From Diplodia intermedia (taxonomy: Eukaryota; Ascomycota; Dothideomycetes; Botryosphaeriales; Botryosphaeriaceae): 64,000 nucleotides of DNA. Positions within the stretch are counted from its first letter, which is position 1; each line of letters begins with the position of its first letter. The notes beneath the pieces were generated by a model, which worked only from the letters and a program-made list of their open reading frames with translations, had not been told where the DNA came from and did not search any database. A program made the position numbers and the translations under genes. The stretch is from contig JAKEKT010000019.1 in NCBI GenBank assembly GCA_021495925.1, positions 391,148-455,147 on the forward strand, given 5' to 3'. This document shows positions 21,787-33,712 of this stretch, in pieces.

Positions 21787-22736
21787 CGTGAACGCTCGCA
21801 GCTTCGAGGCGTGCAGAAGAGAGCGCAGACATGATCTCTATCGTTGCAATGCTCAGTGTCCGCGTGAGGCGAGCACGGCATGCTGATTGCTGGCTATCTG
21901 GACCGGCAGTGGGGGGAAGGCGCCAGGGGCCTCGGAAAAAGCGGCCGAAAACGCGGGGCGGGAGCAGCGACGCACAGCCGCTGCAGCTCCGTCACTCGTC
22001 CACTGCAACCAGCATCTCCTGCACACGACGCACGCGCGCGCTGATACCGGCGGGCATACTCTGGCCCGACCAACTTTCTCCGATCCCACAGCAAGGCGCA
22101 GCATGAGGCCGGCCAGCCGGTGGAGACTCGTTCCTTGCTATCGTCCAGCCAAGAGCTCACGCATCCTTGGCCTTTCCCCATTTTACGCATTTGGTCACGA
22201 GACTGGCTGCTTGAAGGGCCAATTGTACCCGGGTACCTTCCCCTCGCCTCTCAGTAATCGCCCTTGTCGGACACAGTTCCAATCGGGCCCATGGCAGCCT
22301 CACGATGTACCCCTCCTGCCGCGCCATCATTGGCCACTGTTCCCTCCCCCAAGAGCGCCATGGAGTACACTGACCTCTTGAGCGATTGATCCGAGCTCAG
22401 CCAAGAGTCCAAGTACGGCGGAACATGCCCAGCCACAGCAGTCCCGCGGTCGAGCTGGGACTACGGCGTTTCCGGGTGCCTCGTTGAGCGCTGTGTGGCG
22501 GGAGGTGCTGCTGACGCCGGCACCTCGCAGTGGTGAGGCGACGGCAGCCGAGCCAAAGCCAAGGATGCAGCACTGGGCCCATACACGGCAGGCCTGGCCT
22601 ATTTAACGTCCACCCCGCGACCCCGCAGCCTGGGCCTACGTCCTTTTAGGATATCGTCCTTTGTGACAGTCTCCCTTTGTCTGCCACCTTTCATCCGCTT
22701 CCCCGGGACCCCTCAGACCGCACCTCAGCCTAGTGA
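21787..22736. other. Intergenic, between esterase and ENA ATPase starts
   Basis: 950 bp between two divergent genes, which must contain both promoters. Open frames are short and mutually overlapping, with no family seen. CT-rich stretches precede the ATPase start. Confidence 0.4.
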
Positions 22737-25700
22737 ATGGGGATAGAAGACACCACCCTTGATGTCGAGGAGACGACTGAACCTCCTATACGTGGCCCCG
22801 TAGAGGAACGTATATCCAAGGGCACTGCTTCTCCCGCCGAGAAGGAAGCCGGATCTGCCGGCACCACGCTGACCTCTGCGCCATCGACCGACCTCTCCAC
22901 AGACGACGGTAAAGAAGGCTGCGGCTTCAAGGACGCCCACACCGTACCCGCGGCCATCGTCGCCCGGGTACTAGGCGTTGATCCTCAGTAAGCCCGCCCC
23001 CTTCACGCAGCCGTTGCACCGATGGCTAACGGAAGCCAGAAATGGCCTCACTCGTGCCGAAGCCGCGTCTCGCCTTGAGCGAGATGGGCTTAACAAAGTT
23101 GAGGGAGCTAAAGGGCTTTCCTTGTGGAAAATCATGTTGAGACAGGTCTCGAACAGCCTGACCCTAGTATGTAGACCAGCGACGTTGGCCATCAACAACG
23201 GGTGGTGAATGTCGCGCATTGATGACTTCGTCGCAAGACGACACTCAAATGCCTGTGCCTCGTTCCTGCATCACTGACCCAACTAGGTCCTTTTGATTGT
23301 CATGGCCCTTAGCTTCGGCATTGATGACTACATCGAAGGCGGTGTCATAACGGCTGTCATTCTACTCAACATCGTCGTCGGGTGAGACACCAGCTTTCTT
23401 GTGCAGCGAACTCTGCTGATGCATTTGAACCAGATTCGTCCAAGACTACCACGCAGAGAAGGCCATCATGTCATTGTACGCGTTATCCGCGCCCGTTTCC
23501 AAGGTGATGCGAGACGGTGCAATTGAGCATGCCAAAGCCGAGACTGTAGTTGTTGGTGACATTGTCCACCTCAATGTCGGGGACATTGTGCCTGCAGACT
23601 TGCGGCTCATTGACGGTATCAACGTGTCCACCGACGAAGCTCTCCTGACCGGAGAGTCCCTGCCCGTGAACAAAACCCCACACAAGATTTTCGAGAACTA
23701 CTCCGACATACCCGTCGGAGATCGCACCAACATGGCATACTCTGCCACCACCATGTCTCAGGGAAGAGCCACTGGTATTGTTGTGGCAACCGGCGTCAAC
23801 ACTGAAGTGGGACAGATTGCCGAGATGCTGCGCAGCCGTGGCCGAGTGACCGAAGGATCCAACATCGCCGTCCGTTCCTGGAACCGTTTCAAGAATGGCT
23901 TCAAGGTTGTGTTGGGTCTGGAAGGAACTCCCCTGCAGATCAAGCTGAGCAAATTCGCTCTACTCCTCTTCGCCCTGGCCATCCTCCTCGCGGTCATCGT
24001 CTTCTCCGCGGCCAAATGGGACGTTCGAGGTGAAGTTCTCATTTACGGCATCTGCGTGGGGGTTGCGGTCATTCCGGAATCCCTCATCGCGGTGCTTACC
24101 ATTACGATCGCGGTTGGCACCAAGGCCATGGCCAAGGGCAATGTCATTGTCAGGAAGCTATCCGCTCTCGAAGCCGTTGGAGGCGTTACCAACATTTGCT
24201 CCGACAAGACGGGAACCCTGACCCAGGGCAAGATGATTGCTCGGAAGGCATGGATTCCGGCCATGGGAACAATGACGATCCACGACACTACCAACCCCTT
24301 CGACCCTTCGAGTGGGTTTGTCAGGATGAATGACTGTGATATCGATATTGAAGAATACGATATTGAAGAATACGATGATTCAACTCACCTGGACACCTTC
24401 TTGAAGGCCATCGCCCTGTGCAACCTCTCATCCGTCTACAAATCTTCTGCGGACGACGCATCAGTGAGCACTGCCTCGGAGGCCGGATGGGTCAGCGTCG
24501 GCGAGCCCACAGAGATCGCTCTCCAGGTCCTCGCAATGCGCTTCAACTCGGGCAAATCCACCTTGATGGATGACGGGAACTTGGAACTGCTGGCCGAATT
24601 CCCGTTTGACTCCAACTTCAAGCGCATGACAGTCATCTACAAGGACAAGACTGAAACCATTGCCCACGCTTACATGAAAGGTGCGGTTGAGGTCATGCTC
24701 CCCGCCCTCCTGAGCTCTGATTCGGAAAAGAAGCAGATCAGCGCCGTGGCGGAGGAAATGGCCGGCAACGGCCTTCGCGTTCTCTGCGTCGGTCAGAAGC
24801 TGGTGCCGAACGATGACCCGAAGCAGCTCACCGACCGCGCTACCGCTGAATCGAGTATCGGCTTCGTTGGTCTCGTAGGCTTGTACGATCCACCACGTCT
24901 GGAGACAGCCGAAGCGGTGCGCAGGTGTCAAATCGCTGGCATTACAGTGCATATGCTGACGGGAGATCACATCAAAACGGCCACAGCCATCGCACATGAG
25001 GTCGGCATTTTGAGCGGTGTCGCACCGAACGCGAACTCGGGGTCTGCCATCATGCCCGCATCCGAGTTCGACAGGTTCTCGGACGAAGAGGTCGATGCCA
25101 TCGAGACGCTGCCCTTGGTGCTGGCCCGATGCAGTCCCAAGACGAAAGTCCGCATGGTCCAAGCCATGCACCGCCGGAAAGCCTTCTGCGTCATGACAGG
25201 CGACGGCGTGAACGACGCGCCCGCCCTCCGCATCTCGTCGGTCGGCGTGGCCATGGGCTTGAACGGCAGCGACGTGGCCAAGGAGGCGGCCGACATGGTG
25301 CTGACGGACGACAACTTCGCGTCCATCGTCAAGGCCGTCGAAGAGGGCCGGCGGCTGTTCGACAACATCCAGAAGTTCCTGCTGCACCTGCTCATCTCCA
25401 ACATCGCGCAGGTGCTCCTGCTGCTCATCGGCCTCGCGTTCAAGGACGCCGACGGCAACTCGGTCTTCCCGCTCTCGCCGCTCGAGATCCTGTGGGTCAA
25501 CCTCATCACCTCGTCCTTCCTCGCCCTGGGGCTGGGCGTCGAGGAGGCCCAGCCCGACATCATGCTGCGCCCGCCGCACGACCTGCGCGTCGGCGTCTTC
25601 ACGCCCGAGCTCATCGTCGACAAGTTCATCTACGGCACCTTCATGGGCTCGCTCTGCATCGCGGCCTTCACGTCCGTCGCCTTCGGTGTGGGTGATGGCG

Positions 25701-26188
25701 CGCTCGGCCGCGACTGCAACGAGGGCTGGAACGACTCGTGCGGCACCGTCTTCCGCGCGCGCGCGACGACGTACGCAACGCTGTCGTTCCTGCTGCTCGT
25801 CACGGCGTGGGAGGTCAAGCACTTCAGCCGCAGCCTGTTCAACCTGTACCCGCAGCACGTCCAGGGCGGCGGCCCGCGTTTCGGCTTGTCGGTCTTCGGC
25901 GCCGTCTGGCGCAACCGCTTCCTCTTCTGGGCCGTCGTCGCGGGTTTCGTCATCACCTTCCCCGTCGTTTACATACCCGTCATCAACCGCATCGTCTTCA
26001 AGCACGAGGCCATCACGTGGGAGTGGGGCGTCGTCGTCGCGTGCCTCGTCGTGTACCTGGCGGCTGTGGAGAGCTGGAAGGCGGTCAAGAGGCGGTTCGG
26101 GTTGGGGAGCGGCAAGTATCGCTTGTTGACGGTGGAAGATGCGGAGATGAGGGCGGGGTTGGCGCCGCACAAGGGGGAGAAGGTTTGA
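22737..26188 (+). CDS. ENA1: ENA-type P-type ATPase (P2D, Na+/K+ efflux)
   Basis: A plasma-membrane pump exporting Na+ (and K+ or Li+) at the cost of ATP, used for salt and alkaline tolerance. Exons 22737-22987, 23040-23166, 23287-23381 and 23434-26188 give 1075 aa, the usual size for fungal ENA proteins. P-type landmarks: TGES (about 230-233), the TM4 motif VAVIPESLIAVLTITIAVG typical of ENA pumps, the phosphorylation site DKTGTLT (Asp about 415), and hinge GDGVNDAP (about 747-754). TM helices 1-2 are encoded partly by the small third exon (LLIVMALSFG, VITAVILLNIVV). A 15-bp tandem duplication in the nucleotide-binding region yields a doubled acidic DIEEY motif (near 24350). The N-terminal 80 residues are low-complexity. 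Ion preference is inferred from the family. Confidence 0.93.
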
Positions 26189-26527
26189 GTGTTGCGTTGC
26201 CGCTGGCTTCTTTGGGCGTGAGGTGTATGCCTACATCGCGCAGAGAAGAGTGGCCGATATGATTGTGGGAGAGTTGAGGGACTAAATTGTCATGCGAGAC
26301 AGGTTAGGAGGACTGACGGTGGATCGGGACACACTCTTTTGTTTCCTGGCAGTTGTTGGAGTTTGGAATTCAGGGATTTTCGGGCACGCACCCATCCGTT
26401 CGTTATCGTCATGAGATATGTCCAACGTAGCACGCTCTTTTGATAAGCACAGCCCAAGACAGGGGACGCAAATCAAGCATATTGTTGCCCCCCACCCATC
26501 TTCCATGCTGCACACCCTGCTCGCTGT
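26189..26527. other. Intergenic, convergent 3' flanks
   Basis: 339 bp between the ENA stop and the Rit1-DUF6314 stop, convergent. No feature seen. Confidence 0.4.
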
Positions 26528-26603
26528 TCAGCGCGTGTACCTCGTCTCACTGACATAATCCTTCTTCGGGCCCTTGACAACGTACGTCACCACCATCCCC
26601 TCG

Positions 26604-26635
<32 letters not shown>

Positions 26636-28917
26636 ACCACCACCACCACCAAACACAAACCTGGCATCATACACATCCTCCCCACACGGATGCCTCCCCC
26701 TCGCCTCGAGCCTCTGCCCTCCGACCCTCACCTCCATATCCAAAAACAAGTAATCCACACTCTCCCCATCCTCCTTGACGAACCAAATCGAGATCCCTTC
26801 CCCTTCTCGTCCAACCCCCTCCCCCTCCCGACCTGCCCGATACCTCCACACATACCGCCGCCTCGCCGGCACCTCCATGACCGTTTCCCCCCCGCCGCCG
26901 CCGTCCCCCTCCTCCCTCTCGATCGCCAGCACGCCCTCCTCGGCGTACAGCAGCTCGCCCGCGTACCCATCCGCCGTGGGCGCGCGCGGCGTGAAGGTCG
27001 CGGTGCCGGCGAAGCGCGCCGACGGCGTGCCGCCGGCGCTGGGCGGGAGGTGGGTCGTCAGCGTGCGGGAGAGGGACCACGGGGAAGTCGTGGTGGTGGT
27101 GATGAGGGAGGTGAAGGTGCTGGAGAGCGGGGTGGGCATGGCGGATGGTGGTGGTGGCGATGGTGGGGGAAGCGATGGTGGGGAAAGGGGCCTTTCGGCG
27201 CGTGGGGAGAAGAGGAAGGCGTTGATGGATTGCAGCGTCGCGCGCGAGGGGCTGGCGGTGGGGTGCGCGGTCATGATCCAGCTGAGGCGCTGGCGGATGA
27301 AGGCTTTGGTTATGGTGGTGGGGGTGGTGGGGGTGGGGCGGCCTGTGGGCGGTGGTGGTTAGCGGGGTCTTTTGTTGTGTATGTGTGTGTGTGTGTATGT
27401 GCTTACCCTCGTCGTCGGCGTACAGGCACAGCACGGCCAGCGCCACGCCGACGGAGAGATCCTTGCCCGTGGGGCAGCAGATGGCCAGCTTCGTCGTCGT
27501 CGTCGTCGCCGCATCCAAGCGGCGCCGCACGAACCCCTCGATCTTCGAGACCTCGTTGCGCAGGTCTCGGCTCCCCAGCTTGCCCGTCCCGCACTTGAGG
27601 TGCAGGTACCCGCCCTTGAGCCACCTCGCCAACGCCTCGTCCGGCGCACCGCCGCCGCCGCATTCGATCACGGTGTCGAACTGCTGCTTCGTCGCCTCCT
27701 CCCTCAGCGCATCCGCCGCGCACACCCACACCCACTCCGCCGGCGCCATCTGCACCACCGCCGCATCCACACCACCACCACCACCACCTCTTCTCTGCCC
27801 CCCCGCCACCAACCCCTCAATCACCCCCGGCAGTTCCGCCTCCGACGCGCCCAACAGCGCCTCGGCATGCTCCCACCACAACGGCGCCGTCAGCCCGCAC
27901 GCCCAGCCCTCGCTGTCGTCGCCCGCGCCCTGCACGTACCTGCCGCCTTCGCTCGCCTCGCCGCCGGGCACGCGCCGGCTCGCGGTGCAGAGGATGACGG
28001 GGTGGAAATCGGGAAACGATGGCGGTTTTCTCGCACCTTTTTCTCCTTTTCCTTCTCCTTCTTCTTCTTCGCCTTCGCCATCGGCTCCGTCGTCGTCGTT
28101 GGGTAGAGGCGAGTCCCGCGTCACCCATAGCGGCCGCAGCGGTTTCTTGACGCGGGCGCGCAGCCGGTCGAGGGGCAGGTTGAGGGCGCGGGCGGCGGCG
28201 AGGAAGGAGGGGAGGCGGGAGGCGATCTGGGCGTGTTCGGAGGCGGAGACGGTGGTGGGCGGGAGGTGCAGGGGGATGGCATGGTCGGGAGAGGGGAAGA
28301 GGAGGGCGTTCCAGATGGCGCACCAGATGGGGACGGTTTTGGAGAGGGCGTCGGGCATTCCTTTTGGGTGGGGGGTCAGTGGTTGGGTGAAGGAGGGGAG
28401 GGGAGGGGCGTTGTTTATTTTGGTGGAAATGGTGGAAAAAGAAAGATGGAACCGAGTAGATCGAGAAGGGAAGAGAGAAAGAGAAGACGTACTTTTGCCT
28501 CGTCTGGTAGAGTCTACAATGATGCATCTGCAACGCCCGTTAACTCGTAGTCTTTACGGAAATGGCAATGCCCACTCCGCTCACCTACCCGTCGTTCGCG
28601 CCCACGAGCTCCAGCACTTGGATGTTCAGTCGCCTCAGACTGAAAGACCATTCACCGGCATGGCCATCGGTGCTCTTGAAATAGGCGCTTGCGGCCTTGC
28701 GCTCCAATGGGATGTACCAGCTGCCGCAGCGCTCGTTGGCCACCAGCGGTCGGCGGTACGCGTCGGCTACGGCGCACACGAATTCGGCATCATCGGAGAT
28801 GGACTGCAGCCGGTTGGAGATGGATAGCGTTGCCCGCTTGAGCGTGGAAAGCGTCGTGGAGAAATCCGTCGACAGCTCTGGGAAGATGATGTCCGACGTC
28901 TGGATCGGCTTGGACAT
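26528..28917 (-). CDS. RIT1: Initiator tRNA A64 2'-O-ribosylphosphate transferase (Rit1) fused to DUF6314
   Basis: Rit1 adds a 2'-O-phosphoribosyl group to A64 of initiator tRNA-Met, preventing its use in elongation. Exons 28917-28589, 28527-28493, 28360-27407 and 27303-26528 give 697 aa, against about 510 in yeast. Rit1 blocks include CGSWYIPLERKAASAYFKST, CIIVDSTRRGKRMPDALSKT, VPIWCAIWN, and a phosphatase-like half with YLHLKCGTGKLGSRDLRNE and ICCPTGKDLSVGVALAVLCL, ending RQRLSWIMT and PSRATLQSINAFL. The frame then continues without a stop through a Pro-rich linker into a DUF6314 domain (YVWRYRAG, ISIWFVKEDGESVDYLFLDM, and the terminal KGPKKDYVSETRYTR). A polyglutamine run of nine lies near the C-terminus. 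DUF6314 is, to my knowledge, usually a separate small protein, so the fusion is notable. It could be a genuine fusion or two genes with a missed splice or stop. Confidence 0.85.
26606..26634. repeat. CTG/CAG trinucleotide repeat in Rit1-DUF6314
   Basis: About nine CTG units on the plus strand, coding for polyglutamine on the minus strand near the C-terminus of the fusion protein. Confidence 0.9.
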
Positions 28918-29909
28918 GATAAGCGGGGCTTTGCTGACGCTCTTGATGCCCTCTCGTCTGACCCACCAGCCAGTCTCTTATCGTGTGGTGAGCAGATGGT
29001 GGTGGTGGGGGTTTAGTGGAGTTGGCGTGGTGTTATCGATAGGTGGGAAGTGGTTCGGTTGGGCTGGGTCTGTGCGCATGGTGTTGAAAATCTGGTGCCC
29101 TTTATTCCGTTCCGTTCTCAACCTCAACTTGAGCATTACTACTAGACAATCAGGAAACGCCAGATCCAGATTCATCCGCAACATCTCCACGTGCTGACTT
29201 TTTACTATGTCTTCGGGACGGATCCGATTATTTCCAATACCTTTTTGGATACTGCATCATACTTACGGGGCAGTTGTATCTAACAGCTGAACGCATTTTT
29301 CTGAATTCAAGACTCACATCTACGCCCGGACATTGGATCCAAATACCCACGTCAGAAGAGTAGTGTCGTGTCCCCGCTGGAGATCAGAGGGCTCAAATCT
29401 TCCGTCGCCTGCGATGGAACTGGAAGGGGCAACGCTTGACCCCCAGACTTGGCGTACCACAATGATGAAACTTGTGTCAACCGACCATCCCATCAAAGCC
29501 ACTACTGTCGAATGGAAGTAGCTGACTGTCCATTGCGATGTTGTGCCTGCCTCAGTGAAGCAAAAGGCGATATTGCTGATGCCCGGGCAGGATCAAGCGT
29601 GGTCCGTGCTGAGTCATGATGCTGGACCGCGGTTCAAACTTTTCCAGGGCTCCACCCAAACCCAAGCTCGAAGAGACCACGTCCGGCAAACGGTAAAAGG
29701 TCAAAAAGGACGGCAAACTTTAGGGACGTAGACTCAGACTACTCTATGGAGGTGTTTCCTCAAGTTAGACTTCAACACCAGGCTTCTGTTCGATCATCAA
29801 CTGGTTTTTGATGCTTCCAGTATGTCCAGATGGCAAAAGGAACGCTCTAGTACATTGAAAAACCAAAAAGAGAGTGTTGAGGACCTCTGAGAGGCCCAGA
29901 CAGGACGTC
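28918..29909. other. Intergenic, upstream of Rit1-DUF6314
   Basis: About 1 kb containing the Rit1 promoter on the 28.9 kb side. A GT-rich stretch (around 28980-29050) lies near the start codon. No supported gene was found. Confidence 0.4.
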
Positions 29910-29990
29910 TGGCGGTGCTGGGAATCGAACCCAGATTACATCGGCGTTGCGTTTCCACAACGAGGCGTGATACCATTACACCACACCACC
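29910..29990 (-). tRNA. tRNA-His (anticodon GTG), with a short intron
   Basis: The minus-strand cloverleaf folds completely: acceptor GGTGGTG pairs with CACCGCC (one G-U), discriminator A, D arm GTG...CAC, T arm CTGGG-TTCGATT-CCCAG. Anticodon stem CCTCG pairs with CGATG (one mismatch), and the loop begins TTGTGG, giving anticodon GTG. Between the loop and the 3' stem there are about 10 extra bases (within about 29944-29955), fitting an intron at the canonical place one base 3' of the anticodon, with CAAC able to pair with GTTG at the anticodon loop. Total length is 81 nt. Confidence 0.87.
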
Positions 29991-31135
29991 TTTGAAGCTG
30001 TAGAAGAACCGGGAGGTTCTTGTGGTGCTTGATGGAAAGTGGTTTGAGCCAGGTCAATTATATCTCGAGATTTTTGCCGTTTCCCGCCCGTGTCTTGGCA
30101 GCGGATGCTCCCGCTGCAACAGCACGCTGCACTGGATCTCATAGAACACGGGTCAATCAGAGAATGCAAGCGCTGACCCTGAAAATTTGTTGTGGTAGTC
30201 GTGGAGAGGCATGCGTGTATGCATTGGTAAAGTTGATGATCTCGTAGTTTTGAACCGATTCCAAAGACTCAAATAGGGCGAAGACGCAAGGAAAGAGAAG
30301 GGGCAGAAGGTGTTAATATTATTAGCGGGGAATGTAGATTTATCAATGACTGGTGCGAGCTGAATCAGCGTTGTCACACGACCTACCCCTGACAACACCG
30401 CGACGCCTCGATCGGCGCACCACATCTCTCGAACTTTGCGCCCCTCTATCTATCAAGCATTTCATTTTCGTACAAGGTCTGTTCTAGAAGTGTTGCAATA
30501 TCGCTGCTACTAGGCATGTAGACACACATATTCGGTGGATCCGATGATAGTAACATCCCGACGGCGTCTCCAACCCCTCATGCCTGCTGAGAACTTGTTG
30601 CAATACTAATGAAACTGATGTATCTTCTAAGATGATGAAAACCAAAGCAACGCCAACAAAGTACCATGCCCGCGCTGCTCCGCCAGATAGTTGGCCACCG
30701 ATGGTTCTATTATTACACCCTTACATGAGGAGTTAAGGAGCACCACGCGGCCGACACACCCGAGTGTCACAAGCAGAGTGAGCAGTAGTAACCTGACATC
30801 TTTCGAATCAAATACTATATCGTTCGCACCATGATCTGCCCCACCGATGCTTCTTGTTTTAGCCGTAGTTGGGGGACTCTGCTCTTAAACACAAGCTGCG
30901 ACCATTCCGAGCCATCCGTACGAGGGCTGAGACCGCTTCCAATATCTATGACGTCACGACGGCCCTAACCAAAAATGCGCAGTCAACATCCAAAACAATC
31001 TAGTGTCGCATCCAGGCAGTTGGGAACCACATTCGCAATGTTGCGGCTCAAGTGCATTCCCGCAAGTTTCCGTCAACACCATTTGCTACTTAATTACACC
31101 ATCGAGTTGATTGATTGCGGACCAGGCTCACCATC
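29991..31135. other. Intergenic, tRNA-His to methyltransferase
   Basis: 1.15 kb with no supported gene. The last few hundred bp should be the promoter of the methyltransferase. Only short frames are present. Confidence 0.4.
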
Positions 31136-32391
31136 ATGAATTCCGCTTACGGTAGAACGGGCTCCTCTCCTCCATCACCATCCCCCAAGAACACAACGCT
31201 AACACCGAACTCTCCAGAATACATCACCAACGGCGACTACCTCAACACGCTGCTGGACGGCGGCTACCTGCCGTCGGCCGTGATCCGCGTCGGCATCCGG
31301 CAGCAGCTGAAGCAGCGCCTCGCCGCCATCGCGTCGACGACGCTCGAGGCGGGCTGCGCGCGCAAGATGCAGTACGTGTCGCTGCTGCGCTCGCGGCCGA
31401 TCGCGGTCGAGACGGCGGCCGCCAACGAGCAGCACTACGAGGTCGGCACCGGCGTGCTGCGCGCCTGCCTCGGCCCCCGCATGAAGTACTCGTGCTGCCT
31501 GTATCCCAAGGGCGGCGAGACGCTGGCGCAGGCCGAGATGGCGATGCTGGCGCTGTATGTCGAGAGGGCGGGGTTGAGGGATGGGATGAGTGTTTTGGAT
31601 CTGGGGTATGTTTTTTTCTTTCTTCCTTTCCCCTTTCTGATTGTGTTTTCTGATGTGATTTCTATTGCTTGTGAAGATGTGGCTGGGGATCGGCGTCGCT
31701 GTACTTTGCCGAGCTCTTTCCCAACAGCTCGGTGACGGCTTTCTCCAATTCCCGGACGCAGAAGGAGTACATTGACGCCCGCGCCAAGGAGAAGGGTCTG
31801 CAGAACCTGACGGTCATCACCGGAGACGTGGTGGATTACGATTTCGAGCCGGCGCAGTTCGACCGCGTTGTTTCCATCGAGCTGTTCGAGCACATGAAGA
31901 ACTACGAGCTCTTGATGGCCAAGGTGGCCAAGGCCTTGAAGCCTGGCGGAAAGCTGTTTGTGCACATCTTCGCCCACAAAAGCACGCCGTACGATTTTGA
32001 GAGTGGTTGGATGACGGAGCATTTCTTCACGGGCGGAACCATGCCGAGCACGGATTTGCTGCATTACTTCCAGAGAGACTTGTATCTGCAGGAGCAGTGG
32101 TGGGTGAATGGCACGCATTACGCCAAGACATGCGAGGTAAGTCACATGGAAGATATTGAGGGAGTTTGAATGCTGAAGTTGCAACAGGACTGGCTGTCAA
32201 AGATGACCGCTCACAAGAAGGAAATATGGCCCCACTTGGAAGAGACGTACGGCAAGGAGAATACTACGACATGGTACCACCGGTGGCAGATCTTCTACAT
32301 GGCTTGCGCAGAGCTGTTTGCGTATGAAGGTGGTGAGACATGGGGTGTTTCCCACTATCTGTTCGAGAAGCCAACCGATAGGGTCGAGTGA
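31136..32391 (+). CDS. SAM-dependent methyltransferase, cyclopropane-fatty-acid-synthase/CNMT-like
   Basis: A class I methyltransferase of the CmaS (Mycolic_acid_cyclopropane synthase) superfamily. The nearest described relatives are plant and bacterial CFAS-like or coclaurine N-methyltransferase-like proteins; the fungal substrate is unknown. Exons 31136-31605, 31677-32136 and 32188-32391 give 377 aa. The SAM motif I is formed by splicing: SVLDLG (exon 1) and CGWGSASLYF (exon 2). Other landmarks are ITGDVVDYDF, FDRVVSIELFEHMKNYELLM, LKPGGKLFVHIFAHK and WYHRWQIFYMACAELFAY. The start at 31136 is chosen over an in-frame ATG seven codons earlier (31115); both are possible. The N-terminal 25 residues are Ser/Pro-rich. 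It is convergent with the complex I subunit gene. Confidence 0.86.
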
Positions 32392-32983
32392 ATGGTGGCT
32401 TCGGGGTGCATCCACGGCGTTAGAGCGTACGATTGGAGATTACACAGAGAGTTTGGCAGATTTATCCAAGACTGAGTCCCATATGAACGGAATCTAGGCT
32501 TCAACTTTTGTGACTCTAAGACTCCAAGCGACAAAGAATCGGCAGCGTGCTTTGAGCAGGCTTGTGGCAGAAGAGGTCATATGATGTGGCGAACAATGCT
32601 TGGAAATAAGGCAGGACCATAAAAATGAGTAGATGCACAACAGGCGGGAGGCGCTGCGGTCATCCCAGCTCACACCAATCTCCCTGTCATGGTAAGAGTT
32701 TCACCGAGCCATGGGCCATTGCGCACAGCATCCGAGCCAATCCCGACAGAGCAATTTCCAAGAATTGAAATGTGCGGAGCATAACTAGCTCAGTGTGAAC
32801 TGGTGCATTTCCCATTATGGAAGGATATCAAAATCTCGGGGCCGCGCTTGATTCCCGCGACACGTGCTTCTCTTGCCTCGGCATGCCACACACACGCATA
32901 TGTACAAGACACTGTATCCGAGCGCCATTCCATTATAGAGAACTCTATTGTTTTGGTACATTCCGTTTCTCCGGCGTGCGCGT
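32392..32983. other. Intergenic, convergent 3' flanks
   Basis: 592 bp between the methyltransferase and the small complex I subunit. Nothing recognisable. Confidence 0.35.
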
Positions 32984-33213
32984 TCAGTGGTCCCACGGGT
33001 GCTTCCAGCCCATGAGCGCAGCGCCGTCCTTCTTCGCGCGGTACATCAGCTGTAGATTCGGTCAGCGTCGGACATGGCAACAGAGTCGTGTCGGCGTACG
33101 AAGAACCACATGCTGGCGCCGAGGCCGGTTGCGACGAAGCGGTAGAGCGGGCGGGCAGGGTGGACGTGGATGGGGTGGGCGCCATGGCCGTGAGCACCGG
33201 TAGGGCCAGCCAT
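32984..33213 (-). CDS. Small NADH:ubiquinone oxidoreductase subunit (NDUFB2-like)
   Basis: A short inner-membrane accessory subunit of mitochondrial complex I. Exons 33213-33100 and 33049-32984 join in phase 0 to 59 aa: a His-rich start (MAGPTGAHGHGAHPIHVHPA), a single short membrane segment spanning the splice (FVATGLGASMWFF then LMYRAKKDG), and the end MGWKHPWDH, which is the hallmark of the fungal NDUFB2-type subunits as I recall them. The 50-nt intron has good ends (GTACGC and CTACAG). An alternative model adds an upstream exon (33486-33295) in phase, beginning MRRGFDGLARVARYALSS, which resembles a mitochondrial presequence; I prefer the short form because the family usually starts near MAG. 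It diverges from BUR1 across about 500 bp. Confidence 0.75.
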
Positions 33214-33712
33214 TGTTCGGAGTGTCTGGCGCGGAGGGAGTCAGCCAAGCGGGCGGCAGTGATCGGAGGCGATTGCGCGTACCGAGCGAGGGCTGGTGGT
33301 GGGCGAAGTGGAGTAGGGATGTGCAGCTGTCTTGGAGGCGGAGGCGCGAGGTTGCGGGCAGCACGGGCTAGCGGCGGGCGGGAGAGGCCAGGCTTGGCGA
33401 TCGGCAGCGATGGGAACAGAATCTCGCCCTGCGCTGGACAACGCGTACCTTGCGACCCTCGCCAGCCCGTCAAAGCCGCGCCGCACGGCGACGCCCCAGC
33501 TCGTGGAATCGCTCCGCCGCGCCGCCTCCAGCCACCTGCCGTCCGACCGCGCATGGCAACTGCTGTGCCGACCGCCCTGTCTCCTGCCGCCGCCGCTTCG
33601 CCTGCGCGCCGTCTACATGTCGCGACGACATAGGCAGACCGAGCCTCTACGTCCCGCCGACGACTGAACATCCAGACGCGAAACCACCCCTCAATCTCGC
33701 AGCGCGCCCATC

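Noticed and set aside
20009..22736. Secondary-metabolite cluster around the esterase and ENA ATPase
   Set aside because: No PKS, NRPS, terpene synthase, P450 or cluster regulator is present nearby.
24461..26170. 569-codon frame antisense to the ENA ATPase
   Set aside because: Shadow of the GC-rich ENA coding strand; composition is Arg/Asp/Glu/His-rich with no domain.
33295..33486. Possible upstream presequence exon for the small complex I subunit
   Set aside because: In phase and spliceable, but family members usually start near MAG and the sequence is low-complexity. Kept only as an alternative.
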